The notes: a model not told the origin generated them from the sequence alone. A DNA stretch of 64,000 nt from CAWCGU01 sp963838095 (GCA_963838095.1 CAWIPO010000006.1:186001-250000), one strand, 5' to 3'; shown: positions 52,533 to 62,277, counted from the first letter of the stretch. Numbers and translations are program-made.

Positions 52533-53609
52533 CTACGCCGCGCGCAACTTCAGGTACTCCGCGCGGGCGCGGAAGGAGTCGCGCATCTCGCCGGTGACCT
52601 CCTCCAGGAACTCCTCCCGATAGGTGGAGTCGGTGAGCATCGCGATCGCGAAGTAGAAGCCCGAGAACATCGCCAGGCCCGCCGCCACGCGCAGCAGCTG
52701 CTCGGTGACCTCGATCCGCTCCCCGAAGAGATCGAACGCGAACAGCTCGTCACCCGGGGATCCGATCCAGTCGACGCGCAGCGTCTCATCGATCGCCAGG
52801 GCGCCGAAGGCGGCGAAGAAGAGGCCGATCACGAGGCTGACGATCAGCACCTGAAGCGCCTGGCTGACGAACATCACCAGCCCCACGTTGAGCCGCTGGC
52901 GCCCGTTCAACGGCGGCTGGTCCGATCCCACGTCGCGCTCCAGCTCGCGCGCCTCCTTGGGGATGCGGAAGGCGAGGAAGGCTGTCCCGAGGACCACGAA
53001 CAGGCCCAGGATCAGCCAGTAGATCCCGGTCGCGACCGAGGAGAAGATCTGCCACATCTCCTGGTTGGTGAACGAGAGCAGCGCGAAGATCGCGAGCAGC
53101 GGGACGGCGCGGGCGATCAGCGTCAGTGAGCCCGCGAGCTGGCTCGCGAGCCTGGCCGCGGCCCAGCGAACGATCGCCACCAGGCCGAAGCCGACGATCG
53201 CGTAGATAAGCGCCAGCAGCGCCAGGTTGGCGGCGGCGGTGACGGCGGCGCTGCCGGCCTGCCCGCCGAAGATCAGTGGGATCAGCGCCGGGACGATCAC
53301 GAACGCGGCCAGCTCGGTCTTGCCCACCCGGCGCGGCACGGACCAAAACGGGCGGCCGCCGACGACGTTGATGATCCCCACGCCGATCAGCAGGACCGCC
53401 AGCCCGCCGACCACGGCGGCGACATTGGCGCCAAACGACCAATCGAGGTCGATTGCCCCGAGCATCTCGCCGACGAAGACAAGGCCAAGCAGCGGCACCG
53501 CCCGGTTGAAGACGTCGGTGGACGCCGAGAACCCCTCAACGAAGAGCGGTAGGCCGGCGCGCCGGAATCCGCGCTCGAGCTCCTGCGCACGCTCGTCGTT
53601 CTCGGTCAC
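52533..53609 (-). CDS. Polytopic membrane protein of unknown function
   Basis: 358 residues with eight or nine hydrophobic helices, spread in a regular pattern, and a soluble C-terminal stretch (TYREEFLEEVTGEMRDSFRARAEYL). A loop (EARELERDVGSDQPPLNGRQR, about 225-245) precedes the last three helices. No family recognised. It lies 44 bases upstream of the acyl-CoA ligase gene on the same strand and may belong to that operon. GTG start. Confidence 0.7.
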   Translation of the reverse strand: MTENDERAQELERGFRRAGLPLFVEGFSASTDVFNRAVPLLGLVFVGEMLGAIDLDWSFGANVAAVVGGLAVLLIGVGIINVVGGRPFWSVPRRVGKTELAAFVIVPALIPLIFGGQAGSAAVTAAANLALLALIYAIVGFGLVAIVRWAAARLASQLAGSLTLIARAVPLLAIFALLSFTNQEMWQIFSSVATGIYWLILGLFVVLGTAFLAFRIPKEARELERDVGSDQPPLNGRQRLNVGLVMFVSQALQVLIVSLVIGLFFAAFGALAIDETLRVDWIGSPGDELFAFDLFGERIEVTEQLLRVAAGLAMFSGFYFAIAMLTDSTYREEFLEEVTGEMRDSFRARAEYLKLRAA

Positions 53610-53646
53610 GGCTGCATTTCACTCGCGGGCGCGGACGCCACCCGCC

Positions 53647-53652
53647 TATCCT
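53647..53652 (+). promoter_or_regulatory. Candidate -10 (TATCCT) for a leaderless PAP2 mRNA
   Basis: TANNNT hexamer ending seven bases before GTG 53660. Confidence 0.45.
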
Positions 53653-53659
53653 GCCGCGC

Positions 53660-54193
53660 GTGCTCCGAGCGCTCGCCGATCTCGACCGGGCAGTGCTGCG
53701 CGCGATGCGGACGCGCTTCCACGGCACGCGCGCGGAGGCCGGGATGAAGGCACTCGCGACCAGTGGGGAATGGGCGGCGATCTGGGTCGCGATCAGCCTC
53801 GGTGCTGCTTCCCTCGATGCTCGTCGTCGGAAGCGTTGGCTTACCGCCGCCGCGGTTGGTCCCTCGGCCGTGGGCCTTAACTACGCCGTCAAGCTCGCAG
53901 TCAGGCGTGAGCGGCCGAAGCTGGGCGGGCTCCCGCCGCTTGCAGGTGCTCCCAGCGCGTTGTCGTTTCCCTCAGCGCACGCGACCTCGTCGCTCGCGGC
54001 CGCCGTCGCATTAGGGCGCGTCGCTCCCTCGGCGCGGCCCGCCCTGTACACGCTCGCCGCCGGCCTCTGCCTCACGCGTCCGTACCTCGGCATGCATTAC
54101 CCCTCGGACGTGCTTGCCGGCGCGGCGCTCGGCATCGCTCTGGGGCGTCTGGCGCCCGGGCTCGACGCTCCCGAGCCGCCGCCTTCGCCATGA
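53660..54193 (+). CDS. PAP2-family phosphatase
   Basis: 177 residues, about four hydrophobic helices. The three motifs of the type 2 phosphatidic acid phosphatase superfamily are present: KLAVRRERPK (KxxxxxxRP, about 72-81), PSAHATSS (about 98) and TRPYLGMHYPSDVLAG (about 138), with the usual catalytic His pair. It removes phosphate from a lipid or prenyl phosphate on the outer membrane face; the exact substrate is not known. The stop overlaps the ychF start by four bases. Confidence 0.88.
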   Translation: MLRALADLDRAVLRAMRTRFHGTRAEAGMKALATSGEWAAIWVAISLGAASLDARRRKRWLTAAAVGPSAVGLNYAVKLAVRRERPKLGGLPPLAGAPSALSFPSAHATSSLAAAVALGRVAPSARPALYTLAAGLCLTRPYLGMHYPSDVLAGAALGIALGRLAPGLDAPEPPPSP

Positions 54194-55263
54194 GGATCGG
54201 CATCGTCGGGCTTCCGAACGCCGGGAAGTCGACCCTCTTCAACGCGCTCACCAGCGGCGGGGCCGAGACGGCGAGCTACGCGTTCACGACCATCGATCCG
54301 AACGTGGCGGTGGCGGCGGTCCCCGACGAGCGACTCGCCTCCGTCGGCGAGGTGGTCGGCGCCTCCGAGCTGGTCCCGGCGACGATCTACTTCCACGACA
54401 TCGCCGGCCTCGTCCGCGGAGCCTCGCAGGGGGAGGGGCTGGGAAATCAGTTTCTGGGGGCGATCCGCGAGACCGACGCGATCTGCCACGTCGTCCGCAC
54501 CCACGACGCCGGCGGCGTTCCCCACCCCGACGGCGCCGTCGATCCCGTTCGCGACATCGAAACCGTGGAGGCGGAGCTGCTCCTGTCGGACCTCGAGCAG
54601 GCCGAGCGGCGACTGGAGAGGTTGGTGAAGCAGGCTCGCTCGGGCGACGCCGCGGCGATCGCCGAGCGCGACTGGCTCGAGCGGGTGGTCGACGCGCTCG
54701 GCCGCGGCGAGCCGGTTCGAAGCGCCCCCGCCCCCGCCGCAGCGCCGCAGGCGGAAGTTCGCCTTCACGCGCTGACCTCGAAGCCCGTCCTGTTCGTGGC
54801 CAACGTCGACGAGGGCAGCGACGAGGTTCCCGATGCCGTCGCGGCCCACGCAGTCACCCACGATGCATCCGCGGTCGCCGTGAGCGCGCGGGTGGAGGCT
54901 GAGCTGGCCGAGCTGGACGGCGACGAGCGGGCCGCGATGCGGGAAGAGCTGGGGCTGGGCGAGTCCGGGCTCGTGCGCCTGGTCCGCGCCGCCTACGACC
55001 TGCTGGGCCTGATCACGTTCTTCACCGCCGATCGCGACAGCGAGGCGTGCGCGCGCAGCCTTCGCCGCGGCGAGACCGCTTGGGACGCCGCGGGGCAGGT
55101 CCACACCGACATCCAGGACGGCTTCGTGAGGGCGGAGGTGATCGGCTGGGACGAGCTCGTTGCGGCGGGCGGATACAACGGTGCCCGCGACCAGGGCCTG
55201 CTACGGACTGAGGGCCGCGACTACGTCGTCCGCGACGGCGAGGTGATCACGATCCGCCACTGA
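54190..55263 (+). CDS. ychF: Obg-like GTP/ATP-binding protein YchF
   Basis: 357 residues. GLPNAGKSTLFNALT (G1, about 7-21) and DIAGLVRGASQGEGLGNQFL (G3, about 75) are typical; the NxxE-like VANVDEGSDE replaces the usual NKxD, which in YchF lets ATP be used as well as GTP. The C-terminal TGS domain runs from about 285 (TFFTADRDSEACARSLRRGETA) to the end. It is translationally coupled to the PAP2 gene. Confidence 0.95.
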   Translation: MRIGIVGLPNAGKSTLFNALTSGGAETASYAFTTIDPNVAVAAVPDERLASVGEVVGASELVPATIYFHDIAGLVRGASQGEGLGNQFLGAIRETDAICHVVRTHDAGGVPHPDGAVDPVRDIETVEAELLLSDLEQAERRLERLVKQARSGDAAAIAERDWLERVVDALGRGEPVRSAPAPAAAPQAEVRLHALTSKPVLFVANVDEGSDEVPDAVAAHAVTHDASAVAVSARVEAELAELDGDERAAMREELGLGESGLVRLVRAAYDLLGLITFFTADRDSEACARSLRRGETAWDAAGQVHTDIQDGFVRAEVIGWDELVAAGGYNGARDQGLLRTEGRDYVVRDGEVITIRH

Positions 55264-55267
55264 GGGG

Positions 55268-56818
55268 CTACTCGAGCAGCGCCTCGGCGCGCTCGGAGAC
55301 GGTGATGTGGATCGCCGCCGGCTCGTAGACGTAGTCGATCACGTTCTGAGCCTGGAGGCGATCGAGCACGAACTGGAATGCGTTCGCCTGGCCCTTGGAC
55401 TCGTACTCGCGCAGGATGTCGAAGGACCAGCCGGTGGTGTGAAGCGAGTACTCGCTTGTCGCCTCGATGTTCGTCTGCGTCAGCGCGTCCTGATACTCCT
55501 GGTCGCGGACGGCGCTGGTCAGTGTCAGCGCGCCCTTCCCGTCGTTGAGCGCTTTGATGCGCTCGCTCATGTAGAGCAGCAGCGCCAGCGCTTCCGGTCG
55601 CAGCGCCCGATAGATCGCAGGGTCGGCACCGACCTCGTCGGCCAGCTCGCCCAGCCGGTCCTGGATCCGGAATCCGAGCTCGGGATCATCCGGGATCGCC
55701 GCCAGCGTCCCGTCGTTGATGGCGTCCTCGATCTCGCCGTGATCGGCGAAGGTCTCCGTCTCCTCCAGCGGGTGAAAGACCTCCTCCTGGCTCGCCTTCG
55801 CGGTCTGCAGCGCGACGAGGCGGTCGAGCTCGGCCGGGTCCTCGCGGTACAGGCGCATGATCTCCGCCGCGGCGTAGACCTTCCACAGATACTCCGCCGA
55901 CTCGTCGCCGAGGCTGGCGAGGATCTCCCAGGCCTCCGCGTGCCTGGCCGGTGAGCTGTCGAAGTACAGCTCGGCGTACGTGAGGTCCTGGTCGTCGACC
56001 AGGGACGCGACCGGGGTGCTCTCGTCGGCGGTGAACCCCCGGATAACGTTCTCGAGGTTGCCGATCCCCATGTGGTAGCTCTCGACCGCCAGATCCTCCT
56101 GTCCGAACGTCCCGAGCGCGGTCTCCAAGTAGAGAACAGCCCCGGCCAGCGCCTGCTCGGGGTCGAAGCGGGGGTCGATCGCGGCGCGTTCGGCGACCAG
56201 GCGGTCAACGCGCTCCTCGTCGCCGGAGGCGGCCGCGCGCCCTATCTCCTTCGTCAGCGCGTGGCTGCGCTCGATGTCGATGCTCATCCCGAGCAGGGAG
56301 GTGCCCGTGGAGCCGACGATCTGGGCGAGACCGGCGGCGGCGCCGGGTTCACTGCCGGCGACCACCTGCGAGCGCCCCGCGCTCTCCAGGAGCACCATCG
56401 CCTCCAGCAGATCGGGATCGATCGCGGTTCCCTCGGTCGCGCCTTCGATCTCGTCGCGGTAGCCGGCGGTGCGCTCCGCACTCGCCACCACCCCGCCGGG
56501 GCTCTGCGCGTAGAGCACGTGAGAGACGCCCAGCGCGGCGTTGGAGACGAACTGCTGCCGGCGCTCGGGGTCGTAGGCAAAGGGATCCTTGCCCTCGCTG
56601 CCGGCGGTGTCGCGGGCGGCCTGGATCACCTTCTCCTCGTCGAGCACACCCGGCCGGTCGCCGCCGATCAGCAGGATCACCGGGACCGCGATCGCGGAGG
56701 CGGCGAGGATGATCAGGCCGAGGCCGAGCAGGGCATCGAACGACCGGCCGCGTGGTGAGCGCGGGGGTTCGTACCCCTGCCGGCTCCCGGCGATCTCGGG
56801 TCGAGAGCGCTCGGGCAC
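55268..56818 (-). CDS. Bifunctional wall hydrolase: lytic transglycosylase domain plus M15-like (DUF5715) domain
   Basis: 516 residues. One membrane helix (about 28-50) anchors it. DPDLLEAMVLLESAGRSQVVAG then PGAAAGLAQIVGSTGTSLLGM (about 130-180) is an SLT domain with the catalytic Glu. The C-terminal 150 residues contain TSAVRDQEYQ, SLHTTGWSFD (the SxHxxGxxxD zinc motif of VanY/DacB-type M15 peptidases) and EPAAIHITVS with a third His. Thus a glycan-cutting and a peptide-cutting domain lie in one chain. GTG 56818 is chosen; TTG 56821 is also possible. Divergent from the CrtC-like gene by 24 bases. Confidence 0.82.
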   Translation of the reverse strand: MPERSRPEIAGSRQGYEPPRSPRGRSFDALLGLGLIILAASAIAVPVILLIGGDRPGVLDEEKVIQAARDTAGSEGKDPFAYDPERRQQFVSNAALGVSHVLYAQSPGGVVASAERTAGYRDEIEGATEGTAIDPDLLEAMVLLESAGRSQVVAGSEPGAAAGLAQIVGSTGTSLLGMSIDIERSHALTKEIGRAAASGDEERVDRLVAERAAIDPRFDPEQALAGAVLYLETALGTFGQEDLAVESYHMGIGNLENVIRGFTADESTPVASLVDDQDLTYAELYFDSSPARHAEAWEILASLGDESAEYLWKVYAAAEIMRLYREDPAELDRLVALQTAKASQEEVFHPLEETETFADHGEIEDAINDGTLAAIPDDPELGFRIQDRLGELADEVGADPAIYRALRPEALALLLYMSERIKALNDGKGALTLTSAVRDQEYQDALTQTNIEATSEYSLHTTGWSFDILREYESKGQANAFQFVLDRLQAQNVIDYVYEPAAIHITVSERAEALLE

Positions 56819-56829
56819 CAACTGAATGT

Positions 56830-56835
56830 TAGGTT
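56830..56835 (+). promoter_or_regulatory. Candidate -10 (TAGGTT) for a leaderless CrtC-like mRNA
   Basis: TANNNT hexamer ending seven bases before ATG 56843. Confidence 0.5.
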
Positions 56836-56842
56836 GCGGCAG

Positions 56843-57838
56843 ATGCGAACCAGCGCACGGTTCCCGGGGGCAAAGCCCGGCGCCGGCCACTACGAGAGCT
56901 TCTACATCAAGGCCACCCGTCCCGGCGGCGGGCTCGGGCTGTGGATCCGCCACACCGTGCACAAGCGGCCCGGCTCCGACCCGACGGCGTCCGTGTGGGT
57001 GACCCTGTTCGACGCCGGGGCCGAGGGCCCGCGCGCGACCAAGCTGACCGTGCCGTCTGGCGAGCTGTCCATTCCCGGCGACGGCTACATCAAGGTCGAC
57101 GGGGCAACGCTCGAACCCGGCCTCGCCACCGGCGAGATCGCAACCGATGCCCTGGAGGCAAGCTGGGAGCTGACCTTTGCCGACGAACACGAGCCGTTCC
57201 GCCACCTCCCTTACGACTTCCTCTACGGCGCCCCGCTCCCGAAGACCAAGTTCCTCAGCCCCTATCCGGCAGCCCGCTTCACCGGCAAGGCCCGGATCGG
57301 CGACCGCGACGTCGACGTGGTCAGCTGGCCGGGGATGATCGGCCACAACTGGGGCGCCGAGCACGCTGAGCGCTGGGTGTGGATCGAGGGCGCTTCGTTC
57401 GACGGCGACGAGACCGGCGACGGCTTCTTCGACATGGCCGTCGGGAGGATCAAGGTGGCGGGAATGACGACCCCGTGGGTCGGCAACGCGGTCCTCTACA
57501 TCGACGGACAGCGCCATCGCCTCGGCGGCTTCGACCGCATCCGCTCGACGAAGGTCTCCGACCGACCGACCGGCTGCGATTTCTCGCTCGCGGGCAAGGG
57601 GATCAAGGTCTCGGGCGAGGTCGGCTCGGAGGCGAAGAACTTCGTCGCCTGGGTCTATGCCGACCCCGACGGGCCCGAGCACAACACGCTCAACTGCTCG
57701 ATCTCGGACCTGGAGCTGACCGTGGAGCAGGAGGGAAGGCCGGCGCGGACGCTGACGGTGACCGGCGGTGCCGCATATGAGATCGGGATGCGGGAGAAGG
57801 ACCACGGGGTCCCCGTGCAGCCCTATCCCGACGGCTGA
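56843..57838 (+). CDS. CrtC/AttH lipocalin-like protein
   Basis: 331 residues, no signal peptide. The start AGHYESFYIKATRPGGGLGLWIRHTVH and the central SWPGMIGHNWGAEHAERWVWIEG (about 155-177) fit the double lipocalin-like fold of hydroxyneurosporene synthase/AttH/tocopherol-cyclase-like proteins, with the HNWG block as a binding site. Many are hydratases or cyclases of isoprenoids, but no carotenoid gene is in the window, so the ligand is open. ATG 56843 is preferred to TTG 56834. It abuts the convergent SpoIID gene with zero gap at a TGATCA palindrome. Confidence 0.65.
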   Translation: MRTSARFPGAKPGAGHYESFYIKATRPGGGLGLWIRHTVHKRPGSDPTASVWVTLFDAGAEGPRATKLTVPSGELSIPGDGYIKVDGATLEPGLATGEIATDALEASWELTFADEHEPFRHLPYDFLYGAPLPKTKFLSPYPAARFTGKARIGDRDVDVVSWPGMIGHNWGAEHAERWVWIEGASFDGDETGDGFFDMAVGRIKVAGMTTPWVGNAVLYIDGQRHRLGGFDRIRSTKVSDRPTGCDFSLAGKGIKVSGEVGSEAKNFVAWVYADPDGPEHNTLNCSISDLELTVEQEGRPARTLTVTGGAAYEIGMREKDHGVPVQPYPDG

Positions 57839-58939
57839 TCAGCGCTTTCGGAATCGCATCCAGGTGTCGCGCAGGCCGAGGGCGTCGCGGAGCTCGAAGC
57901 CGGTCGCCTTCTCCTTGCCGTCGCTGCCGACCACCAGCGCGGTGACGATCCGCGGCGAGTCGCCTGTCTTCAGCACCTTGACCTTGACGAGCCGGCCGTG
58001 GACGAGGCCGCCGAGCCGCGACTCGATCTCGGACTGCGTGAAGGTCTCGCGCCAGGTGTGCAGGGGCGATACGCGGTCGTATGGATCGGGCACGCCCTTG
58101 AGATAGGGCACGGGCTCCGCTCCCGGGAAGGCGTACTGGACGCTCTCGGTGTGCCCGCCCGAGGTGGACGAGTAGTAGGTGACGATGACGTCGTCGCGGT
58201 AGGTGACCACCTCGCCCGCGGTCCCATCCACGGCCCGGTTGGTGGCTTCGGTCTCCGACGACTTCCCGCTGTAGACCTGGCTGCGGGTGTCGTCGTAGAG
58301 GTCGAAGCCATCGCCGTCGATCCGGGTCGCGAGCGCGTAGGTGCGGGCAGCGACCGCCTGGACTTTCAGCGCCTCGGCATCCCACGAGGAGGGCATCTCA
58401 TTGGCGACCACGCCCTTGGTGTAGGCCTCGATGCCGACGTCGTTGATCGCGTCGAGCGTGCCGCCGTCGGCACGCGCCACCAGCGCTCCGCGATAGGTCC
58501 CCTTGCCGACGAAGTCAACCGACCTGCCGCCCTTGGCGACGCCCTTCGCTCCGCAGTCGGCGATCCGCTGCCCGCTCGGGTTGCTCAAGGTGACGCCGAG
58601 CGCGCTCGGCGTGAAGCTGTACTGCTTGCTCCCGTCCAGCGATTCACCGCAGGCCTTGGTCGCGCCGCTGAAGCTCACCGCCCCGACATCCGGCGCCAGC
58701 AGCACGCGCACCGACCCCTCCTCGGTGCCCAGCTCGGTGTGCCGGTAGTAGTGGCCGAGGATCTGGCGGTAGTTCGATCCGTTCTGGGCCATCCCGTAGG
58801 CGCCGTACTGGCTCATCCCGACACCGTGGCCCCAGCCATGTCCCTTGACGACCCAGGTGGCCGCGGCGTGCGCGTAAGCGGGCAGCGCGAGCGCGGCTGC
58901 GCATGCCAATGCGAGCGGTATCGGTGTCCATTTCCTCAT
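57839..58939 (-). CDS. SpoIID/LytB-domain protein
   Basis: 366 residues with a signal peptide ([25 protein letters not shown]). [24 protein letters not shown] (about 32-55) is a SpoIID signature moved to the N-terminal part, and [36 protein letters not shown] (about 190-225) is the domain core with the catalytic Glu. SpoIID cuts denuded glycan strands in Bacillus. In this genome it probably acts in wall turnover and not in spores. ATG 58939 or the adjoining GTG 58942 is the start. Confidence 0.88.
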   Translation of the reverse strand: MRKWTPIPLALACAAALALPAYAHAAATWVVKGHGWGHGVGMSQYGAYGMAQNGSNYRQILGHYYRHTELGTEEGSVRVLLAPDVGAVSFSGATKACGESLDGSKQYSFTPSALGVTLSNPSGQRIADCGAKGVAKGGRSVDFVGKGTYRGALVARADGGTLDAINDVGIEAYTKGVVANEMPSSWDAEALKVQAVAARTYALATRIDGDGFDLYDDTRSQVYSGKSSETEATNRAVDGTAGEVVTYRDDVIVTYYSSTSGGHTESVQYAFPGAEPVPYLKGVPDPYDRVSPLHTWRETFTQSEIESRLGGLVHGRLVKVKVLKTGDSPRIVTALVVGSDGKEKATGFELRDALGLRDTWMRFRKR

Positions 58940-58977
58940 CACGCCTGCAACAACGCGAGTTCTCTTTCGTTGCGGAG

Positions 58978-58983
58978 TAGCCT
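58978..58983 (+). promoter_or_regulatory. Candidate -10 (TAGCCT) for the ALDH gene
   Basis: TANNNT hexamer ending eight bases before ATG 58992; a leaderless or one- to two-base leader would result. Confidence 0.4.
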
Positions 58984-58991
58984 GCCCATGA

Positions 58992-60458
58992 ATGAGCGTT
59001 ACCACGGCTGAGCAGGCGGTCGTTGAGAAGGCCCCGAAGGAGCTTCTGATCGGCGGCGAGTGGCGGGAGGCGAGCGGCGGTGGGACATTCGAGGTGGAGG
59101 ACCCCTCCACCGGGGAGGCTCTGTGCGAGGTCGCCGACGCGACACCCGAGGACGCGGTTGCGGCCCTCGACGCGGCGGTGGCGGCGCAGGCCGAGTGGGC
59201 CACGACGCCGCCCAACCTGCGAAGCGAGATCCTTCATAACGCCTTCGAGGCCCTGCGCGAGCGCACCGACGAGCTGGGCCTTCTGATGACGCTGGAGATG
59301 GGCAAGGCGGTCGCCGAAGCGCGAGCCGAGGTCACCTACGCGGCCGAGTTCTTCCGCTGGTTCTCCGGCGAGGCACTGCGAATCGACGGCCTCTACAAGG
59401 AGGCCGGCAACCGCGCCAGCCGCGTGCTCGTGATGCACCAGCCGGTCGGCCCGAGCTTCTTCATCACGCCGTGGAACTTCCCCACCGCGATGGGCACCCG
59501 CAAGATCGGCCCCGCGATCGCCGCCGGCTGCACGATGGTCGTGAAGCCGGCCCAGCTCACGCCCCTGTCGATGCTGGCGCTGGCCGAGCTGCTGGCCGAG
59601 TGCGGGCTCCCCCCCGGGGTGCTGAACGTGATCACCAGCTCGTCCTCGAGCGCCGTCGCGAAGCCGATCATCGAGGACCCGCGGCTGCGAAAGCTCAGCT
59701 TCACCGGCTCGACCGAGGTGGGCAAGTTGTTGATCGCCCAGGCGGCCGAGAGCGTCCTCAACGTGTCGATGGAGCTGGGCGGCAACGCCCCCTTCCTGAT
59801 CTTCGAGGACGCCGACCTCGACGCCGCCCTCGACGGCGCGATGCTGGCGAAGATGCGCAACATCGGCGAGGCCTGCACCTCGGCCAACCGCTTCCACGTC
59901 GCCGGATCGGTGGCGGAGGAGTTCTCCGCCCGGCTGGCGGAGCGGATGGGGGCGCTGAAGGTGGGACGCGGCACGGAGGAGGGCGTGGAGATCGGCCCGC
60001 TGATCGAGGAAACGGCCCGCTCGAAGGTCGAGGAGCTCGTCTCCGACGCCGTCGACCGCGGAGCGACGGCGCTCGTCGGCGGCAAAAGCATCGACGGCGC
60101 CGGCTACTTCTACGAGCCGACGGTGCTCGCCGACCTGCCCCCGGACGCACGGGTGTTGCACGAGGAGATCTTCGGCCCGGTCGCGCCGGTGGCCTCATTC
60201 GACTCCGAGGAGGAGGCGATAGCGGCCGCGAACGACACCGAGTACGGATTGGTCGCCTACGTCTTCACCCGCGACATCAAGCGGGCGCTGCGGGTCTGCG
60301 AGGGCCTCGAGACCGGGATGATCGGCCTCAACCAGGGGATGGTCTCAAACGCCGGCGCACCGTTCGGCGGCGTGAAGCAGTCCGGGATCGGCCGCGAGGG
60401 CGGCAACGAGGGCATCCACGAGTTCCTCGAAACGAAGTACGTCGCCGTCAACCTGTAG
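58992..60458 (+). CDS. Aldehyde dehydrogenase (succinate-semialdehyde dehydrogenase-like)
   Basis: 488 residues. [48 protein letters not shown], catalytic Glu in MELGGNAPF and Cys in [14 protein letters not shown] are all in place, and [13 protein letters not shown] and [10 protein letters not shown] end the domain. The pattern is close to GabD-type succinate-semialdehyde dehydrogenases, yet the substrate cannot be proven. It is divergent from SpoIID and convergent with the sulfatase across a strong hairpin. A second ALDH lies at 33234-34802. Confidence 0.9.
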   Translation: MSVTTAEQAVVEKAPKELLIGGEWREASGGGTFEVEDPSTGEALCEVADATPEDAVAALDAAVAAQAEWATTPPNLRSEILHNAFEALRERTDELGLLMTLEMGKAVAEARAEVTYAAEFFRWFSGEALRIDGLYKEAGNRASRVLVMHQPVGPSFFITPWNFPTAMGTRKIGPAIAAGCTMVVKPAQLTPLSMLALAELLAECGLPPGVLNVITSSSSSAVAKPIIEDPRLRKLSFTGSTEVGKLLIAQAAESVLNVSMELGGNAPFLIFEDADLDAALDGAMLAKMRNIGEACTSANRFHVAGSVAEEFSARLAERMGALKVGRGTEEGVEIGPLIEETARSKVEELVSDAVDRGATALVGGKSIDGAGYFYEPTVLADLPPDARVLHEEIFGPVAPVASFDSEEEAIAAANDTEYGLVAYVFTRDIKRALRVCEGLETGMIGLNQGMVSNAGAPFGGVKQSGIGREGGNEGIHEFLETKYVAVNL

Positions 60459-60575
60459 TCGAGCGGAGCACGCTGAGCCCATCGCCTCTTATTCGGTCAA
60501 CAGAGCAGGGGTTGCGTATGCCCGAAAGCTGATCAAGGGTCGCCAGTACGTCCTCGAAGGCACCGCGGTCAGGGC

Positions 60576-60623
60576 AAACCTGGAAGGTTGACGCCCCTAT
60601 AGGGGCGCGAAGGTTCCAGGTTT
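60576..60623. terminator. Two-part bidirectional hairpin terminator
   Basis: AAACCTGGAA (60576-60585) pairs with TTCCAGGTTT (60614-60623), and inside lies the perfect 16-base palindrome CGCCCCTATAGGGGCG (60592-60607). It sits in the 172-base gap between convergent genes. The plus strand continues with CACCCTTTTAC, a short T-run; the rest of the gap shows nothing else. Confidence 0.7.
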
Positions 60624-60630
60624 CACCCTT

Positions 60631-62253
60631 TTACGGGGCCACGTTGCAGGCGTTGCCGCTGCAATCGTCGAGCTCGGCGAGCTTCGCTGCGAGCTGTGCC
60701 TTGATCTCCGCATAGGCCGGGTCGGCGGCGACGTTCGTGAGCTGATACGGGTCCACAGCGCGGTCGTACAGCTCCTCCTCGCCGGTCTCGGTCCAGACGA
60801 CGTAGGTGTACTGGTCGGTGCGCACGCCCGTGTACGGGCGGTCCCAGGCGTTGATCGGGATCGCGCCTCCTGGGAACAGGGGCTCCAGGGCCTCGATCTC
60901 GAGTGCGCGGTTCGGGCGCCGGCTCGGATTGCGGATCGTCGGGCGCAGCGAGACGCCGTCCATCGTACGGCCGGGATCCGCGTTCGCGAAGTCGAGCAGC
61001 GTGGGGGCGAAGTCGATGTTGGAGACCTGGCCCTCCACGGTCGCTCCAGCCGGAACGCCCGGGCCGCGCACTATCAGCGGGATGCGCAGCGACTCCTCGT
61101 AGGGCAGGAACTTGTCACCTGGGATCCGGTGCTCGCCCTGCATCCAGCCGTTGTCGGAGAGGAAGACGATCAAGGTGTTCTTCAGCTGCTTCGTCTTGCG
61201 CAGCGTCTTGACCAGATCCTCCACGTGGTCGTCCACGGCCATCAGCGAGCCTGCCCGCCCCTGATAGTCGAGTCGCAGCTGCTCGATCAGAGCGTCGCTC
61301 ATCACCGGCGCGGCGTTCGTCAACGGGGACGACTTGTCGCTCAGGTCCTCCTCGTTGAAGCTCGGCGGCTGCGGCAGAGTGAGGCTCGAGACCTCATCCG
61401 CGTAGCGAGGCGCCGGTCGCGGGTCGGGGCCCGGGCGGCCCATCAGCGTCGTCGAGACATCCTCACGGTGAGGAGCGGCCACCGACCACCAGATGAAGAA
61501 CGGCTTCTTCGAGCGCTTCTCGGCCCGAACCAGGTCCTCGGTCATCTCGCCGGTCACGTCAGGTGAGTAGTCGCGCGGGTTCTCCTCGCCCCAGTAGCTG
61601 TAGGGACGCGGCCCGAAGATCTCCTCGAGCTTGGCGAAGACCGACTGCACGCTGTCCGGCTCGTCGTCGACCTCGATCTCCGCGAACTCGACCAGCCCGC
61701 GGGCGAAATCCTTGTCGCCCCAGCTCCGCAACTTCCCGTCGCGGTTCATCACGTAGTTGTAGTAGTCGTAGGCGGAGACATCGAGCAGGCCGCGCCAGAT
61801 GTCGAACCCGGGCGGGATCTCGCCGTGGGCGTCGCGCGCCCCGTAGCCATTGAGCCATTTGCCGACCAGCGCCGTGCGGTAGCCGGCGTCCTGGAGCCAA
61901 GACGGGAGAGTGTTCCCTCGCTGCCTCATCCCGTACCACCCGAAGGGGGCGAAGTTGCCCTCGACCCCGTGGTTGTGGGCGTACTGGCCGGTGATGAAGC
62001 TCGCCCGCGCCGGACAGCAGAGCGGGAACGAGTCGATCGCGTCGTCGAAGGTCGTGCCCTGGCCGGCGAGCAGGCGCTGGACGTTCGGCATCAGCGCGAC
62101 GTCGGTCGCCGCCATGTCGTCGGTCATCACGACGAGGATGTTGGGACGCCCGTCGCGGTCGGCGCTGGTGGGTCTAGCTGCCGCGCTCTCGCCCAGCACA
62201 AGCCCGATCGCAAGGGTCGCCAACGCCACTCGCACCCACGCTCCCCTGACCAT
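60631..62253 (-). CDS. Secreted sulfatase
   Basis: 540 residues with a signal peptide (cleavage near ESAAA). ILVVMTDDMAATDV (about 38-52) binds Ca2+; FPLCCPARASFITGQYAHNHGV (about 78-98) holds the CxPxR motif whose first Cys is turned into formylglycine, the catalytic residue; WSVAAPHRED and VFLSDNGWMQGEHR follow. The layout is that of type I arylsulfatases that act on carbohydrates or phenols. No sulfatase-maturing enzyme is in the window; in actinobacteria it is often encoded elsewhere. Confidence 0.92.
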   Translation of the reverse strand: MVRGAWVRVALATLAIGLVLGESAAARPTSADRDGRPNILVVMTDDMAATDVALMPNVQRLLAGQGTTFDDAIDSFPLCCPARASFITGQYAHNHGVEGNFAPFGWYGMRQRGNTLPSWLQDAGYRTALVGKWLNGYGARDAHGEIPPGFDIWRGLLDVSAYDYYNYVMNRDGKLRSWGDKDFARGLVEFAEIEVDDEPDSVQSVFAKLEEIFGPRPYSYWGEENPRDYSPDVTGEMTEDLVRAEKRSKKPFFIWWSVAAPHREDVSTTLMGRPGPDPRPAPRYADEVSSLTLPQPPSFNEEDLSDKSSPLTNAAPVMSDALIEQLRLDYQGRAGSLMAVDDHVEDLVKTLRKTKQLKNTLIVFLSDNGWMQGEHRIPGDKFLPYEESLRIPLIVRGPGVPAGATVEGQVSNIDFAPTLLDFANADPGRTMDGVSLRPTIRNPSRRPNRALEIEALEPLFPGGAIPINAWDRPYTGVRTDQYTYVVWTETGEEELYDRAVDPYQLTNVAADPAYAEIKAQLAAKLAELDDCSGNACNVAP

Positions 62254-62261
62254 GAACGGAG

Positions 62262-62267
62262 AGGGTA
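62262..62267 (-). promoter_or_regulatory. Candidate -10 (TACCCT) for the sulfatase
   Basis: TANNNT on the minus strand, ending eight bases before ATG 62253; it lies in the 24-base gap after the msrA gene, so the sulfatase may have its own transcript. Confidence 0.4.
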
Positions 62268-62277
62268 GCGAGCCGGA

